Below, piece by piece: positions 7,577 to 13,665 of a stretch of DNA of 14,656 nucleotides; within the stretch, counting starts at the first letter, position 1, and each line of letters opens with the position of its first letter. The position numbers were made by a program, and so were the translations under genes. The notes under the pieces were generated by a model that was not told the DNA's origin, searched no databases, and saw nothing but the letters and a program-made list of their open reading frames with translations. The stretch is from positions 1 to 14,656 of the forward strand of contig DCDC01000101.1 in assembly GCA_002316225.1 (NCBI GenBank), given 5' to 3'. Origin of the DNA: Firmicutes bacterium UBA1065 (GTDB lineage Bacteria; Bacillota; Clostridia; Tissierellales; Sedimentibacteraceae).

Positions 7577-8350
7577 TTATCTGGCTTTTATAGTCTTGAC
7601 AATATTTTTATATGCGTTTATAAGTATTGCAATATCCATGTTTATGGCAACGGAATCAAAGCCCATATTTAAATTTTTTATTGCAGCATCTGCATCAGTT
7701 GCAAATATAAAGGCAAATTTGCCGGCATCTTTGCATGCCTTCAATATTCTTTCCAGGGCAGCAACAAATTCGGGCTCATTAAATTTACCAGGCATGCCTA
7801 ATGCTATTGATAAGTCATAGGGTCCGACAAAAATCCCGTCAACTCCGTCAATTGACGCAATCTCTTCAATATTCTGCAGACACCCTAAGGTTTCACATTG
7901 AGGCAGAATCATGGTCTCATAGTTGCATTTAGCGGTATATCCATCTATGGATTTGGCAAAGTCCTCATTTCCATATCCTGAAGCCCTTGCGAAGAAAAAT
8001 CCCCTTTCTCCCAGCGGAAAATACTTGCCGTGTTTAACAAGGGCCTTAACCTCTTCAACGGTTTGAATGCATGGAACAATCAAGCCTTCAGCTCCGATAT
8101 CCAGCATTCTTAATACCGCCGGTCTCGATATTTCTTTTATCCTGACAAAGGGTGAAAGTTTGCTCATTTTAGCAGCCCTGATGAATTCCATGGCACTTTC
8201 TTCGGTATAAGGACCATGCTCGGTATCTATTATGATGTAGTCCAATCCGCTGTATCCGAGGGCTTCCACTGCATTAGCCGTTCCAAGCTCAAGAAAAGTA
8301 CCTAAGGTCTTTTCTCCATTTAACATTTTTTGTTTTGTGTAATTAATCAT
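7577..8350 (-). CDS. HpcH/HpaI family class II aldolase
   Basis: A 257-residue metal-dependent aldolase of the HpcH/HpaI family, which cleaves or forms 2-oxo-acid aldols (for example 4-hydroxy-2-oxoheptanedioate or 2-dehydro-3-deoxyglucarate to pyruvate plus an aldehyde). Key residues are in place: His45 in IDTEHGPY, Arg70 in PFVRIKE, Glu153 in LPQCETLG and Asp179 in GIFVGPYDLS; Glu and Asp are the metal ligands in the family and their 26-residue spacing matches E. coli HpaI as I recall it. GAEGLIVPCIQTVEEV and GERGFFFARASGYG are further conserved blocks. No aromatic or sugar-acid degradation genes are nearby, so the true substrate cannot be told. It is separated from neighbours by AT-rich spacers on both sides, which suggests its own promoter. 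An AAGGAAG site lies before the ATG. Confidence 0.88.
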   Translation of the reverse strand: MINYTKQKMLNGEKTLGTFLELGTANAVEALGYSGLDYIIIDTEHGPYTEESAMEFIRAAKMSKLSPFVRIKEISRPAVLRMLDIGAEGLIVPCIQTVEEVKALVKHGKYFPLGERGFFFARASGYGNEDFAKSIDGYTAKCNYETMILPQCETLGCLQNIEEIASIDGVDGIFVGPYDLSIALGMPGKFNEPEFVAALERILKACKDAGKFAFIFATDADAAIKNLNMGFDSVAINMDIAILINAYKNIVKTIKAR

Positions 8351-8565
8351 AATAAGCTTCCTTCCTGATTTCCTGTCAATTTTGATTTATTTCATTCACC
8401 CTCTAATTATAACCTATAATCCAAAGAATTTGTAGTATTTTTATCAAAACTGCCTCACTTTATAGGAAAGTAACACATTTTATATATATGACATACTATA
8501 CCGCTTTTAGTGAACTGCATTTTGCAACAAGCGTATCATTTACTTAGACTTTTTTTAACATTAAT

Positions 8566-8595
8566 TTAGGCAGATACTTAATAGTATCTGCCTAA
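8566..8595. repeat. Perfect 13-bp dyad with 4-base centre
   Basis: TTAGGCAGATACT (8566-8578) and its exact reverse complement (8583-8595) flank TAAT. The arms would form a stable RNA hairpin in the 3' region of the flavoprotein transcript. In DNA the dyad could equally be a protein-binding site. On the minus strand the hairpin is followed by an A-rich rather than a T-rich stretch, so it does not fit an intrinsic terminator. Confidence 0.75.
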
Positions 8596-8614
8596 TGTCA
8601 CAAATCATTATTTA

Positions 8615-8665
8615 GTTCATGTTAAATTGCTTAGAATTACTCAATAACTTGGTTACAACATGAAC
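8615..8665. repeat. Inverted repeat GTTCATGTT / AACATGAAC
   Basis: Nine-base arms at 8615-8623 and 8657-8665 are perfect inverted copies around a 33-base loop. Short flanking stretches (TTTAG on the left, CTAAG a few bases beyond the right arm) could extend the pairing. It lies just downstream of the flavoprotein stop codon and may protect the 3' end of its transcript; function is not known. Confidence 0.5.
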
Positions 8666-8710
8666 AGAGCTAAGCTGCAAATTAGGTTTATTATTACATG
8701 TGTTGTATGA

Positions 8711-10153
8711 TTATTTTAGCTTCATATCAGCTAATGCTGTTTTAGCTGCTAACCTCCCGATATTAAATGCTACTGTTAAACCAGGACCTTCTTGATTTGC
8801 AGTTTCTCCACCAATATATAATCCGGGTATTGATGTTCCGTCTTCTCTTAAAGCTCTTGCGCCATCATCAATCATAACTCCGCCATTAGTTGTTTGACTG
8901 GCCGGAGATATCAATGATGCATAATAGGGTGCTTTATCAATTCGTGAAAACATTGAATCTTTTCTTCCAAACTCTTTGTCTTCACCAGCATCGAAATAGC
9001 CTTGATAAGTTTCTATGGTTTTAGTTAATGTAGAAGCATCTAAATTTATTTTAGCTGCTAGTTCTTCAATAGTATTAGCTTCTATAAAATATCCCCTGTC
9101 TTTATATTCCTGCATTAATGCTGCATTATCCACTGAGGTTTGATCAAATACCAAATACGCATGTCCATTAGTTTGCGCCTTTATTGCTGCTCCTAAAGAT
9201 GCTGTATCAGCTAATTCATTAACAAAACGAACTGCCTCCTCATTTACTAATATGGCACCATTATATCTAACATTTGTAAGGGACACTGCACCTTTACCCG
9301 TGTCATAAGCAACTGTTTGTGGAGATGCGCTATCCATATTTCCTATTGCCGCACCTACAGCCATAGCCATTTTAATTCCATCTCCCGTTGCGCCTACACT
9401 CGCTGTAGATGGATAACCAGCCCATTGAGGAGTATACTCAGCAACCATTTCAGGATTGGAAGCAAATCCACCGGTTGCTAAAATAACAGCATCAGCCATT
9501 ATATTGTAATTTCCATCAGGACTTTCTATTTTTACTCCTACAGCTTTGTCTCCTTCCATAATAATCTCTGTTGCTTTAGCATTAGTTCTATAATCAATTC
9601 CTAATTCATTGAGTTTATTAATTAATACAGATGCTATCATAACACCAAAAGCACTACCATCTGAAGTAATATGCTGAGATCCATTTATAACTTTAGACAG
9701 ATCGCCGCCCATTTTTATTAACCAATCAGCTGTTTCACCAGACATATCTGCTAATCTTCTGATGGAACCATTTTCATCTGTTTTTCCCTTAACAATTTTT
9801 GCGTAAAAATCATCTGCAGTATACGGTTTTTCCATAGCCATCTGTACGGAACTTCCCCCTGCATTATAAGCAGTTGATGCTAAAATTGTTGTACCACCTA
9901 AAAACGGTAATTTTTCTACTAAAATTACTTTTGCGCCACCTTCAGTTGCCTCTATAGCTGCAGCCATACCGGCACCACCGCCACCAACTATAACAATATC
10001 AGTAGTTTCATCTTTTACTTTTTCTGTTTCAGATGATTCTTCTACTTGTTGAGGTTCCGGCACTTTTTGTTCTTCTACAGTTGATGATGTGCAAGCTGAC
10101 AATAGAATTAAACTTGCAATTAATAATAAAGTAATAATTTGTCTGTTTCTCAT
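8711..10153 (-). CDS. Lipoprotein FAD-dependent oxidoreductase of the fumarate-reductase-like family, active-site residues altered
   Basis: A 480-residue predicted lipoprotein. The N-terminus has a hydrophobic core and a lipobox LLSAC with lipidated Cys21, then an acidic, Gln/Glu-rich linker to about residue 50. From 52 onward it reads DIVIVGGGGAGMAAAIEA, the dinucleotide-binding GxGxxG of an FAD_binding_2 protein; RFVNE (309-313), NGGVMIDD (423-430) and IPGLYIGGE (near 443-451) follow as in fumarate, urocanate and related reductases. By alignment from memory with Shewanella flavocytochrome c3, Arg402, His504 and Arg544 correspond to Thr317, Thr421 and Leu459, so fumarate reduction is unlikely. 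There is no FMN-binding domain and no heme domain; the electron partner must be another protein. It probably acts on the outer face of the membrane. A GGAGG site precedes the ATG. The substrate is unknown. Confidence 0.8.
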   Translation of the reverse strand: MRNRQIITLLLIASLILLSACTSSTVEEQKVPEPQQVEESSETEKVKDETTDIVIVGGGGAGMAAAIEATEGGAKVILVEKLPFLGGTTILASTAYNAGGSSVQMAMEKPYTADDFYAKIVKGKTDENGSIRRLADMSGETADWLIKMGGDLSKVINGSQHITSDGSAFGVMIASVLINKLNELGIDYRTNAKATEIIMEGDKAVGVKIESPDGNYNIMADAVILATGGFASNPEMVAEYTPQWAGYPSTASVGATGDGIKMAMAVGAAIGNMDSASPQTVAYDTGKGAVSLTNVRYNGAILVNEEAVRFVNELADTASLGAAIKAQTNGHAYLVFDQTSVDNAALMQEYKDRGYFIEANTIEELAAKINLDASTLTKTIETYQGYFDAGEDKEFGRKDSMFSRIDKAPYYASLISPASQTTNGGVMIDDGARALREDGTSIPGLYIGGETANQEGPGLTVAFNIGRLAAKTALADMKLK

Positions 10154-10186
10154 ATAGCCTCCAATTATATAATAGTATGCTGGTAC

Positions 10187-10215
10187 AGTATAACCTTTTT
10201 ATGGTGGATTGTCAA
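10187..10215 (-). promoter_or_regulatory. Near-consensus sigma-A promoter of the flavoprotein gene
   Basis: On the minus strand TTGACA (10210-10215) is followed after exactly 17 bases by TATACT (10187-10192). The predicted transcription start is near 10180, leaving a leader of about 27 bases that contains the GGAGG ribosome site. This is one of the two best promoters in the window and suggests strong vegetative expression. Confidence 0.85.
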
Positions 10216-10451
10216 ATAATTTTCAAAGATTGCATAAATACTAAACCATTATTAAATCTTATCGTGAATTCCATTTTCTATAAATATAGATATTTCCTTA
10301 AATATCCATAATCTTACTATGTTCTTGATTTATATAACCACAATCTATTTCGGTTAATCTTTTCACATTTTTCTTTGCTTTCTAATTATGTTGGTTCTTT
10401 GTAACCCGCTTTTAAGTACATCAAGATAATCAACAGTTTTATTATGAAATT
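10216..10451. other. AT-rich spacer upstream of the flavoprotein promoter
   Basis: No credible gene is seen on either strand. The only structure noted is a small dyad GATATTT-CCTT-AAATATC at 10289-10306, centred about 85 bases upstream of the -35 box, which might be a regulator site. Together with the promoter and terminator around it, the gene-free stretch covers 10154-10498. Confidence 0.5.
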
Positions 10452-10487
10452 AAAAAAGCCACTGATATATTAAATCAGTGGCTTTTA
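10452..10487. terminator. Bidirectional-type intrinsic terminator after spoIIID
   Basis: GCCACTGAT (10458-10466) and ATCAGTGGC (10474-10482) form a perfect nine-base stem with a seven-base loop. On the minus strand the stem is followed by six T (AAAAAA at 10452-10457 on plus), right after the spoIIID stop codon. On the plus strand it is followed by TTTT. Confidence 0.9.
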
Positions 10488-10498
10488 TCAAGTGGTTA

Positions 10499-10774
10499 TT
10501 ACATATTGCTGACTTTTTCCTGGCTCTGTGCTTCTTTATATTTTAAGCGTGTGGCTTTACCTCCTCTAATGTGTCTCTCAGACTTGTTTTTAAGCAGAAC
10601 TTTTTTGACTTCGCTTGCAGCTGGAGGGTTCAGTTTGGGAAGACGCTCTGTTACATCCTTATGAACTGTACTTTTGCTGACGCCAAATTTCTTAGCCGTC
10701 TGTCTTACGGTGGATTGAGTACTTATAATATATTCCGCAATCTCCATGGCCCTGCGTTCTATGTAATCTTTCAT
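10499..10774 (-). CDS. spoIIID: Stage III sporulation transcriptional regulator SpoIIID
   Basis: A 91-residue DNA-binding protein that adjusts the sigma-E regulon in the mother cell and prepares for the switch to sigma K. The sequence MKDYIERRAMEIAEYIISTQ followed by TVRQTAKKFGVSKSTVHKDVTERL (residues 22-45) is the strongly conserved SpoIIID helix-turn-helix. The basic tail (KNKSERHIRGGKATRLKYK, about residues 62-80) is also typical and helps DNA binding. Length is normal. A strong AAAGGGGG site precedes the ATG. It lies 76 bp downstream of spoIIQ in the same direction, as in other clostridia. The mreB/mbl homologue that often follows spoIIID is not present; a terminator comes immediately instead. 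Confidence 0.97.
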   Translation of the reverse strand: MKDYIERRAMEIAEYIISTQSTVRQTAKKFGVSKSTVHKDVTERLPKLNPPAASEVKKVLLKNKSERHIRGGKATRLKYKEAQSQEKVSNM

Positions 10775-10850
10775 TTTTAACCCCCTTTGGCATTATACCG
10801 TCTTATTTACATTTTTATGCGTTCCTTTGTCCCATTAGAACCTTATTTTG

Positions 10851-11582
10851 CTATTCTATGGTAATATAGTCCAAAGGATTTACCTGTTTGCCGTCAACAA
10901 TCACTTCAAAGTGCAGATGTGCCCCGTCTGTGGCCTCAATGCTGACTGTTTTTCCCAAATTTCCAATAACCTGACCCTTCTCAACCGTATCCCCGACTTT
11001 GACATTTGCCGACACTAAATTACTGTACAATGTTTTTACATTGTTTCCGTGATCAATTATGATTTCCGTTGCCGTAATTTCTGAATTGTTTACAGCTTCC
11101 ACTTTTCCTGCCAGTGCAGATTCAATCAATAAGGTATCTCTTGGTTTAATATCAATTCCCTTATGTACCCTCCATTCACCGATTGCCTCATAGTACACTA
11201 AGTCATCAATGGTAAATTCTCTTATTACTTCCCCGGATAAGGGTGCAGACATGGCCTTTAAATCAGTTTCCTGGGTTTTAACCCCTTCATCATCTTCGTC
11301 GTCATCATCTTCTGCATTTTGAAAATCATCAATGATGCCTTGTACATATTCTTCATAGGGATCCTCATGAACCAGGATATCGCCGCCAGGCGTTTCTTCC
11401 TCAGCTAAATTGCCTTGGCCATTATCGGACCTGCTAGAATACCTCCATACTACCGCCGTTGCTAAAAGCATTATGCACAAAGCAATTATCAAGAAGCTTG
11501 TATCCCTATTTCTAAGTTTAATAAAGAAATTTTTGATTTTAGATTTCATTCTTGAAAATCTGTTGTTGTTGTTGTTATTCAT
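10851..11582 (-). CDS. spoIIQ: SpoIIQ-like M23 peptidase (engulfment/forespore channel protein)
   Basis: A 243-residue bitopic membrane protein. A short Asn-rich and basic cytoplasmic N-terminus leads to one membrane segment at about 29-46. A linker with a strongly acidic run (EDDDDEDDE, 91-99) and an M23/LytM domain (about 113-240) follow. The zinc site is complete: His140 and Asp144 in VHKGIDI, His222 and His224 in GAHLHFEV. B. subtilis SpoIIQ has lost the first histidine and is inactive; clostridial versions such as that of C. difficile keep it, so this protein may bind zinc and may be active. In spore formers SpoIIQ sits in the forespore membrane and joins mother-cell SpoIIIAH across the septum. 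The call rests on domain layout plus position next to spoIID and spoIIID. An AGGAGGGG site precedes the ATG. Confidence 0.88.
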   Translation of the reverse strand: MNNNNNNRFSRMKSKIKNFFIKLRNRDTSFLIIALCIMLLATAVVWRYSSRSDNGQGNLAEEETPGGDILVHEDPYEEYVQGIIDDFQNAEDDDDEDDEGVKTQETDLKAMSAPLSGEVIREFTIDDLVYYEAIGEWRVHKGIDIKPRDTLLIESALAGKVEAVNNSEITATEIIIDHGNNVKTLYSNLVSANVKVGDTVEKGQVIGNLGKTVSIEATDGAHLHFEVIVDGKQVNPLDYITIE

Positions 11583-11661
11583 TTAACCCCTCCTGTTTAA
11601 TGCTTCTTTATTATCTGGAGATAGTGTGTCCCATTTTTTTAATTTAATTCAAATTTGTTCT

Positions 11662-11690
11662 AAATATTTCAATATTTCATAGAATATAAA
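11662..11690 (+). promoter_or_regulatory. Possible sigma-E promoter of spoIID
   Basis: AAATATT (11662-11668) matches the -35 consensus KMATATT at all but the first position. AATATAAA (11683-11690) matches the -10 consensus CATACAnT at four of seven defined positions. The spacer is the expected 14 bases. spoIID is a classical sigma-E gene, which favours the call, but the region is AT-rich and chance matches are easy. Confidence 0.35.
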
Positions 11691-11719
11691 AAAACTTATG
11701 ATAAAGGGGTTGATTTTTT

Positions 11720-12754
11720 ATGCTGAAACGTCTGATTTTTGCTTTTGTCGTGTTTACCATGCTCTTGACTATCCCAAATATATCCTTGAATTTATTTGAG
11801 AAAAAACTTGGCTTGACCAGTGAAGCTTCTGGCAAGGAGAACACTTTGAAGAATGCAGATGCCAAACCGGAAGAAAAAGTTGCAAGGGATACATATGAGC
11901 CTGAATTAATCAAGGTTTTCAACACCAAAACAAATGAGGTTATGGTTATTGATTTCGAAGAATACTTAAAGGGAGTGGTTGCTTCGGAAATGCCTGTTGA
12001 ATTTGACATTGAAGCTCTCAAGGCTCAGGCAGTTGCCGCAAGAACCTATTTATTGTACAGGTTAAAGAAATATCCCGACGGGCAGGCGGAGCATCCCAAG
12101 GCAGCTGTTTGCACCGGTGTTCATTGCCAGGCGTGGAATTCTAAGGATGATTTAATCGCCTCCCATTACCAGGGATGGTATGATGAAAACTGGGATAAGA
12201 TTGAAAGTGCGGTTGAATCAACCAGGGGACAGATTTTGACCTATGAAGGCAAAATTATTGAGCCCTTGTATCATTCAACCAGCGGGGGTAGGACAGAAAA
12301 TTCCGAAGATGTGTTTTCCCTGGCGGTCCCTTATTTAAGGAGTGTGGAAAGCCCCTACGAGGGGGACTCGCCTAAATTAAACGGCTCGGTAAAGATATCC
12401 ACAAGCGAGTTCATTGAGAAAATTGAATCTGTTTACGGTGACATGGACATAAGGGAAGATAATTTGGAAGAAAAGATTTTACTTGGTGAAGTCAGTGAAG
12501 GGGGAAGAATCAAGACAATAATAATAGATGACAAGGAGATTTCCGGACGTGAAATAAGGTCCTTATTTAACTTGAACTCAACAAATTTCAGCTTTATTCA
12601 AAACGGTAACGAAATTGAGATTCTAACCACCGGATATGGCCACGGGGTTGGCATGAGCCAGTGGGGTGCTGATGGCATGGCCAAGGAAGGATACAACTAT
12701 CAGGAAATCTTGAAGCATTACTATACAGGGGTTGAAATAGTGAATATGAAATAA
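11720..12754 (+). CDS. spoIID: Stage II sporulation protein SpoIID, lytic transglycosylase
   Basis: A 344-residue mother-cell enzyme that cleaves the glycan strands of septal peptidoglycan during engulfment, together with SpoIIP and SpoIIM. An N-terminal membrane anchor lies at about residues 5-25. The signature EEYLKGVVASEMP holds the catalytic Glu90, followed by IEALKAQAVAARTYLLYR. His125, Cys131 and Cys136 (HPKAAVCTGVHC) resemble a zinc-binding site reported for clostridial SpoIID. YHSTSGGRTENSEDVF and the C-terminal GYGHGVGMSQWGADGMA are further family blocks. Length is typical. The ATG follows AAAGGGG by about ten bases. It is divergent from spoIIQ over 137 bp, which is unusual. Downstream of its stop a palindromic repeat (12767-12830) may act as the transcript end. 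Confidence 0.97.
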   Translation: MLKRLIFAFVVFTMLLTIPNISLNLFEKKLGLTSEASGKENTLKNADAKPEEKVARDTYEPELIKVFNTKTNEVMVIDFEEYLKGVVASEMPVEFDIEALKAQAVAARTYLLYRLKKYPDGQAEHPKAAVCTGVHCQAWNSKDDLIASHYQGWYDENWDKIESAVESTRGQILTYEGKIIEPLYHSTSGGRTENSEDVFSLAVPYLRSVESPYEGDSPKLNGSVKISTSEFIEKIESVYGDMDIREDNLEEKILLGEVSEGGRIKTIIIDDKEISGREIRSLFNLNSTNFSFIQNGNEIEILTTGYGHGVGMSQWGADGMAKEGYNYQEILKHYYTGVEIVNMK

Positions 12755-12766
12755 ATAAATGTACTT

Positions 12767-12830
12767 TGTCATCCTGAGTGAAGGGAAGGATCTCAAAAAA
12801 TCCTTCGGGCTAAAACCCTCAGGACGACAC
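12767..12830. repeat. Second copy of the GTCATCCTGAG palindromic repeat
   Basis: The left arm (12767-12794, TGTCATCCTGAG to GGATCTC) and right arm (12800-12829, ATCCTTCGGG to GGACGACA) form an imperfect hairpin with an A-rich loop. The right arm shares the TTCGGGCTAAA variant seen at 2262-2278 in reverse. It begins 12 bases after the spoIID stop and has no reading frame. It may double as a transcript-end structure, but no T-tract follows the outer stem. Confidence 0.75.
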
Positions 12831-12928
12831 CAGGGGGTACTCATAACAATGACACTTACGTGTACATATAAAAATGACAAAAACCCATTGCCTTGAAAAT
12901 TTCTGATATACAATTAACTTCTTTTGTG

Positions 12929-12974
12929 ATATCATTGTAGGGTAAACTTAAAAGAAAGGATACTACAATGATAT
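12929..12974 (+). promoter_or_regulatory. Inverted repeat covering the start codon of the HesB-like gene
   Basis: ATATCATTGTAG (12929-12940) and CTACAATGATAT (12963-12974) are perfect inverted copies with a 22-base loop. The right arm contains the ATG at 12968-12970, and the loop contains the ribosome site AAAGGA. In RNA the stem would bury the start codon; in DNA it is a 12-bp dyad. Whether it regulates is inference. Confidence 0.6.
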
Positions 12975-13288
12975 TTATAGATGATACGGCTTATAAGGAA
13001 TTTAAGCAGCTTTTGGATGATGCCAATGTAAAATCCTACAGTGTGAGAATAGCTATTGACCGGGTTGGATGCAGGGGACCGATTTTTGGAGTATATATTG
13101 ATGAGCCTGATGAAAATGATGAGGTTGAAGTAGTCAAGGATATTACCTTCATTTGCGAAAGGTCAATCATAAAGGATTACGGCGGATTCATATTTGTATC
13201 CAGTGAGGAAAATGACGGCATGGGTGTCGGAATGAAACCTGTCGTAACTCCGGCTACCGGATGCGACGGTTGCAGCGGATGCCATTAA
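12968..13288 (+). CDS. HesB/IscA-like small protein with Cys-rich tail
   Basis: A 106-residue protein with the layout of IscA/HesB-type iron-sulfur carrier relatives: ITFICERSI and GGFIFVSSEENDGMG fit the middle and late strands of the fold. Cys35 lies in RVGCRGPIFGVYIDEP. The tail TPATGCDGCSGCH has three cysteines (99, 102, 105) and a terminal His. Canonical IscA has one early Cys and a C-terminal CxC; here the tail is longer and more Cys-rich, closer to the clostridial HesB-like group that includes selenoprotein members. No in-frame TGA is present, so this is a Cys form. The likely role is binding an iron-sulfur cluster or a metal; the partner is unknown. It stands alone, without other Fe-S assembly genes. 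The start codon lies inside an inverted repeat. Confidence 0.7.
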   Translation: MIFIDDTAYKEFKQLLDDANVKSYSVRIAIDRVGCRGPIFGVYIDEPDENDEVEVVKDITFICERSIIKDYGGFIFVSSEENDGMGVGMKPVVTPATGCDGCSGCH

Positions 13289-13328
13289 AATCAGAATGAC
13301 ACGATATGGGGTATAATAAGCAAATAAA

Positions 13329-13363
13329 AAGGATTTATGTCTGTGCATAAATCCTTATTTTTT
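13329..13363. terminator. Bidirectional intrinsic terminator between the HesB-like gene and rpsR
   Basis: AAGGATTTATG (13329-13339) and CATAAATCCTT (13346-13356) form an 11-bp stem with a six-base loop. On plus it is followed by ATTTTTT. On minus it is followed by TTTTTATTT. It serves the convergent HesB-like gene and the rpsF-ssb-rpsR operon. Confidence 0.9.
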
Positions 13364-13366
13364 ATG

Positions 13367-13639
13367 TTATTCTGCAACATATGGGAGCAAGGCAATTGAT
13401 CTTGCTCTTTTTATTGCTCTTGTTACCATTCTTTGGTGTTTAGCGCAAGCGCCGGTAATTCTTCTCGGTAAAATTTTACCTCTTTCGGTTGTATATTTCT
13501 TTAACTTGCTAAGATCCTTGTAATCTATATGTGTAGCCTTTTCCTGACAGAATTGGCATACTTTTTTACGGGGTCTTTTTCTTTGAATGTATTTTTCATT
13601 CTTGTCGGCTGCGTCTTTTCCGCCTTGTCTGGAACTCAT
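13367..13639 (-). CDS. rpsR: 30S ribosomal protein S18, zinc-ribbon form
   Basis: A 90-residue protein of the small ribosomal subunit that sits on the platform next to S6. The core KYTTERGKILPRRITGACAKHQR (49-70) is diagnostic. Cys28, Cys31, Cys65 and His68 form a probable zinc site, so this is the cysteine-containing form; cysteine-free forms exist in other bacteria. The N-terminus is basic and extended. A strong GGAAGGAGGAG site precedes the ATG. It is the last gene of rpsF-ssb-rpsR, the standard bacterial order, and is followed by the shared terminator. Confidence 0.98.
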   Translation of the reverse strand: MSSRQGGKDAADKNEKYIQRKRPRKKVCQFCQEKATHIDYKDLSKLKKYTTERGKILPRRITGACAKHQRMVTRAIKRARSIALLPYVAE

Positions 13640-13665
13640 TCTTCTCCTCCTTCCGCTATCGTTTA

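Larger units (their letters stand above)
8351..8710. other. Gene-free AT-rich spacer between aldolase and flavoprotein genes
   Basis: About 360 bp without a credible coding region on either strand. It contains a possible -10 box for the aldolase gene (TATAAT on the minus strand at 8406-8411, no good -35), a perfect 13-bp dyad at 8566-8595 and a looser inverted repeat at 8615-8665. Neither dyad is followed by a T-tract in the direction of transcription, so the end of the flavoprotein transcript is not explained by a classical terminator. Confidence 0.6.

Noticed and set aside
8711..10153. Annotation as fumarate reductase flavoprotein subunit
   Set aside because: The general fold fits, but the substrate-binding and proton-donor residues and the FMN/heme domains are missing, so the specific name would mislead.
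10775..10820. TATAAT at 10792-10797 as a sigma-A promoter of spoIIID
   Set aside because: The start point would fall inside the ribosome site and there is no -35 box; a CATAAAAA element near 10812-10819 could be a sigma-E -10 but lacks a convincing -35.
11583..11660. Sigma-F/G promoter for spoIIQ
   Set aside because: Expected from known biology, but no pair of elements with acceptable match and spacing could be picked out by eye.
11677..12021. Minus-strand open frame over the 5' part of spoIID
   Set aside because: It is antisense to a conserved catalytic region, and the low-complexity Ser/Phe-rich product has no recognisable features.
13250..13288. Selenocysteine in the HesB-like protein
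   Set aside because: The C-terminal tail is encoded by Cys codons and the stop is TAA, with no in-frame TGA; it is a Cys form of the family.
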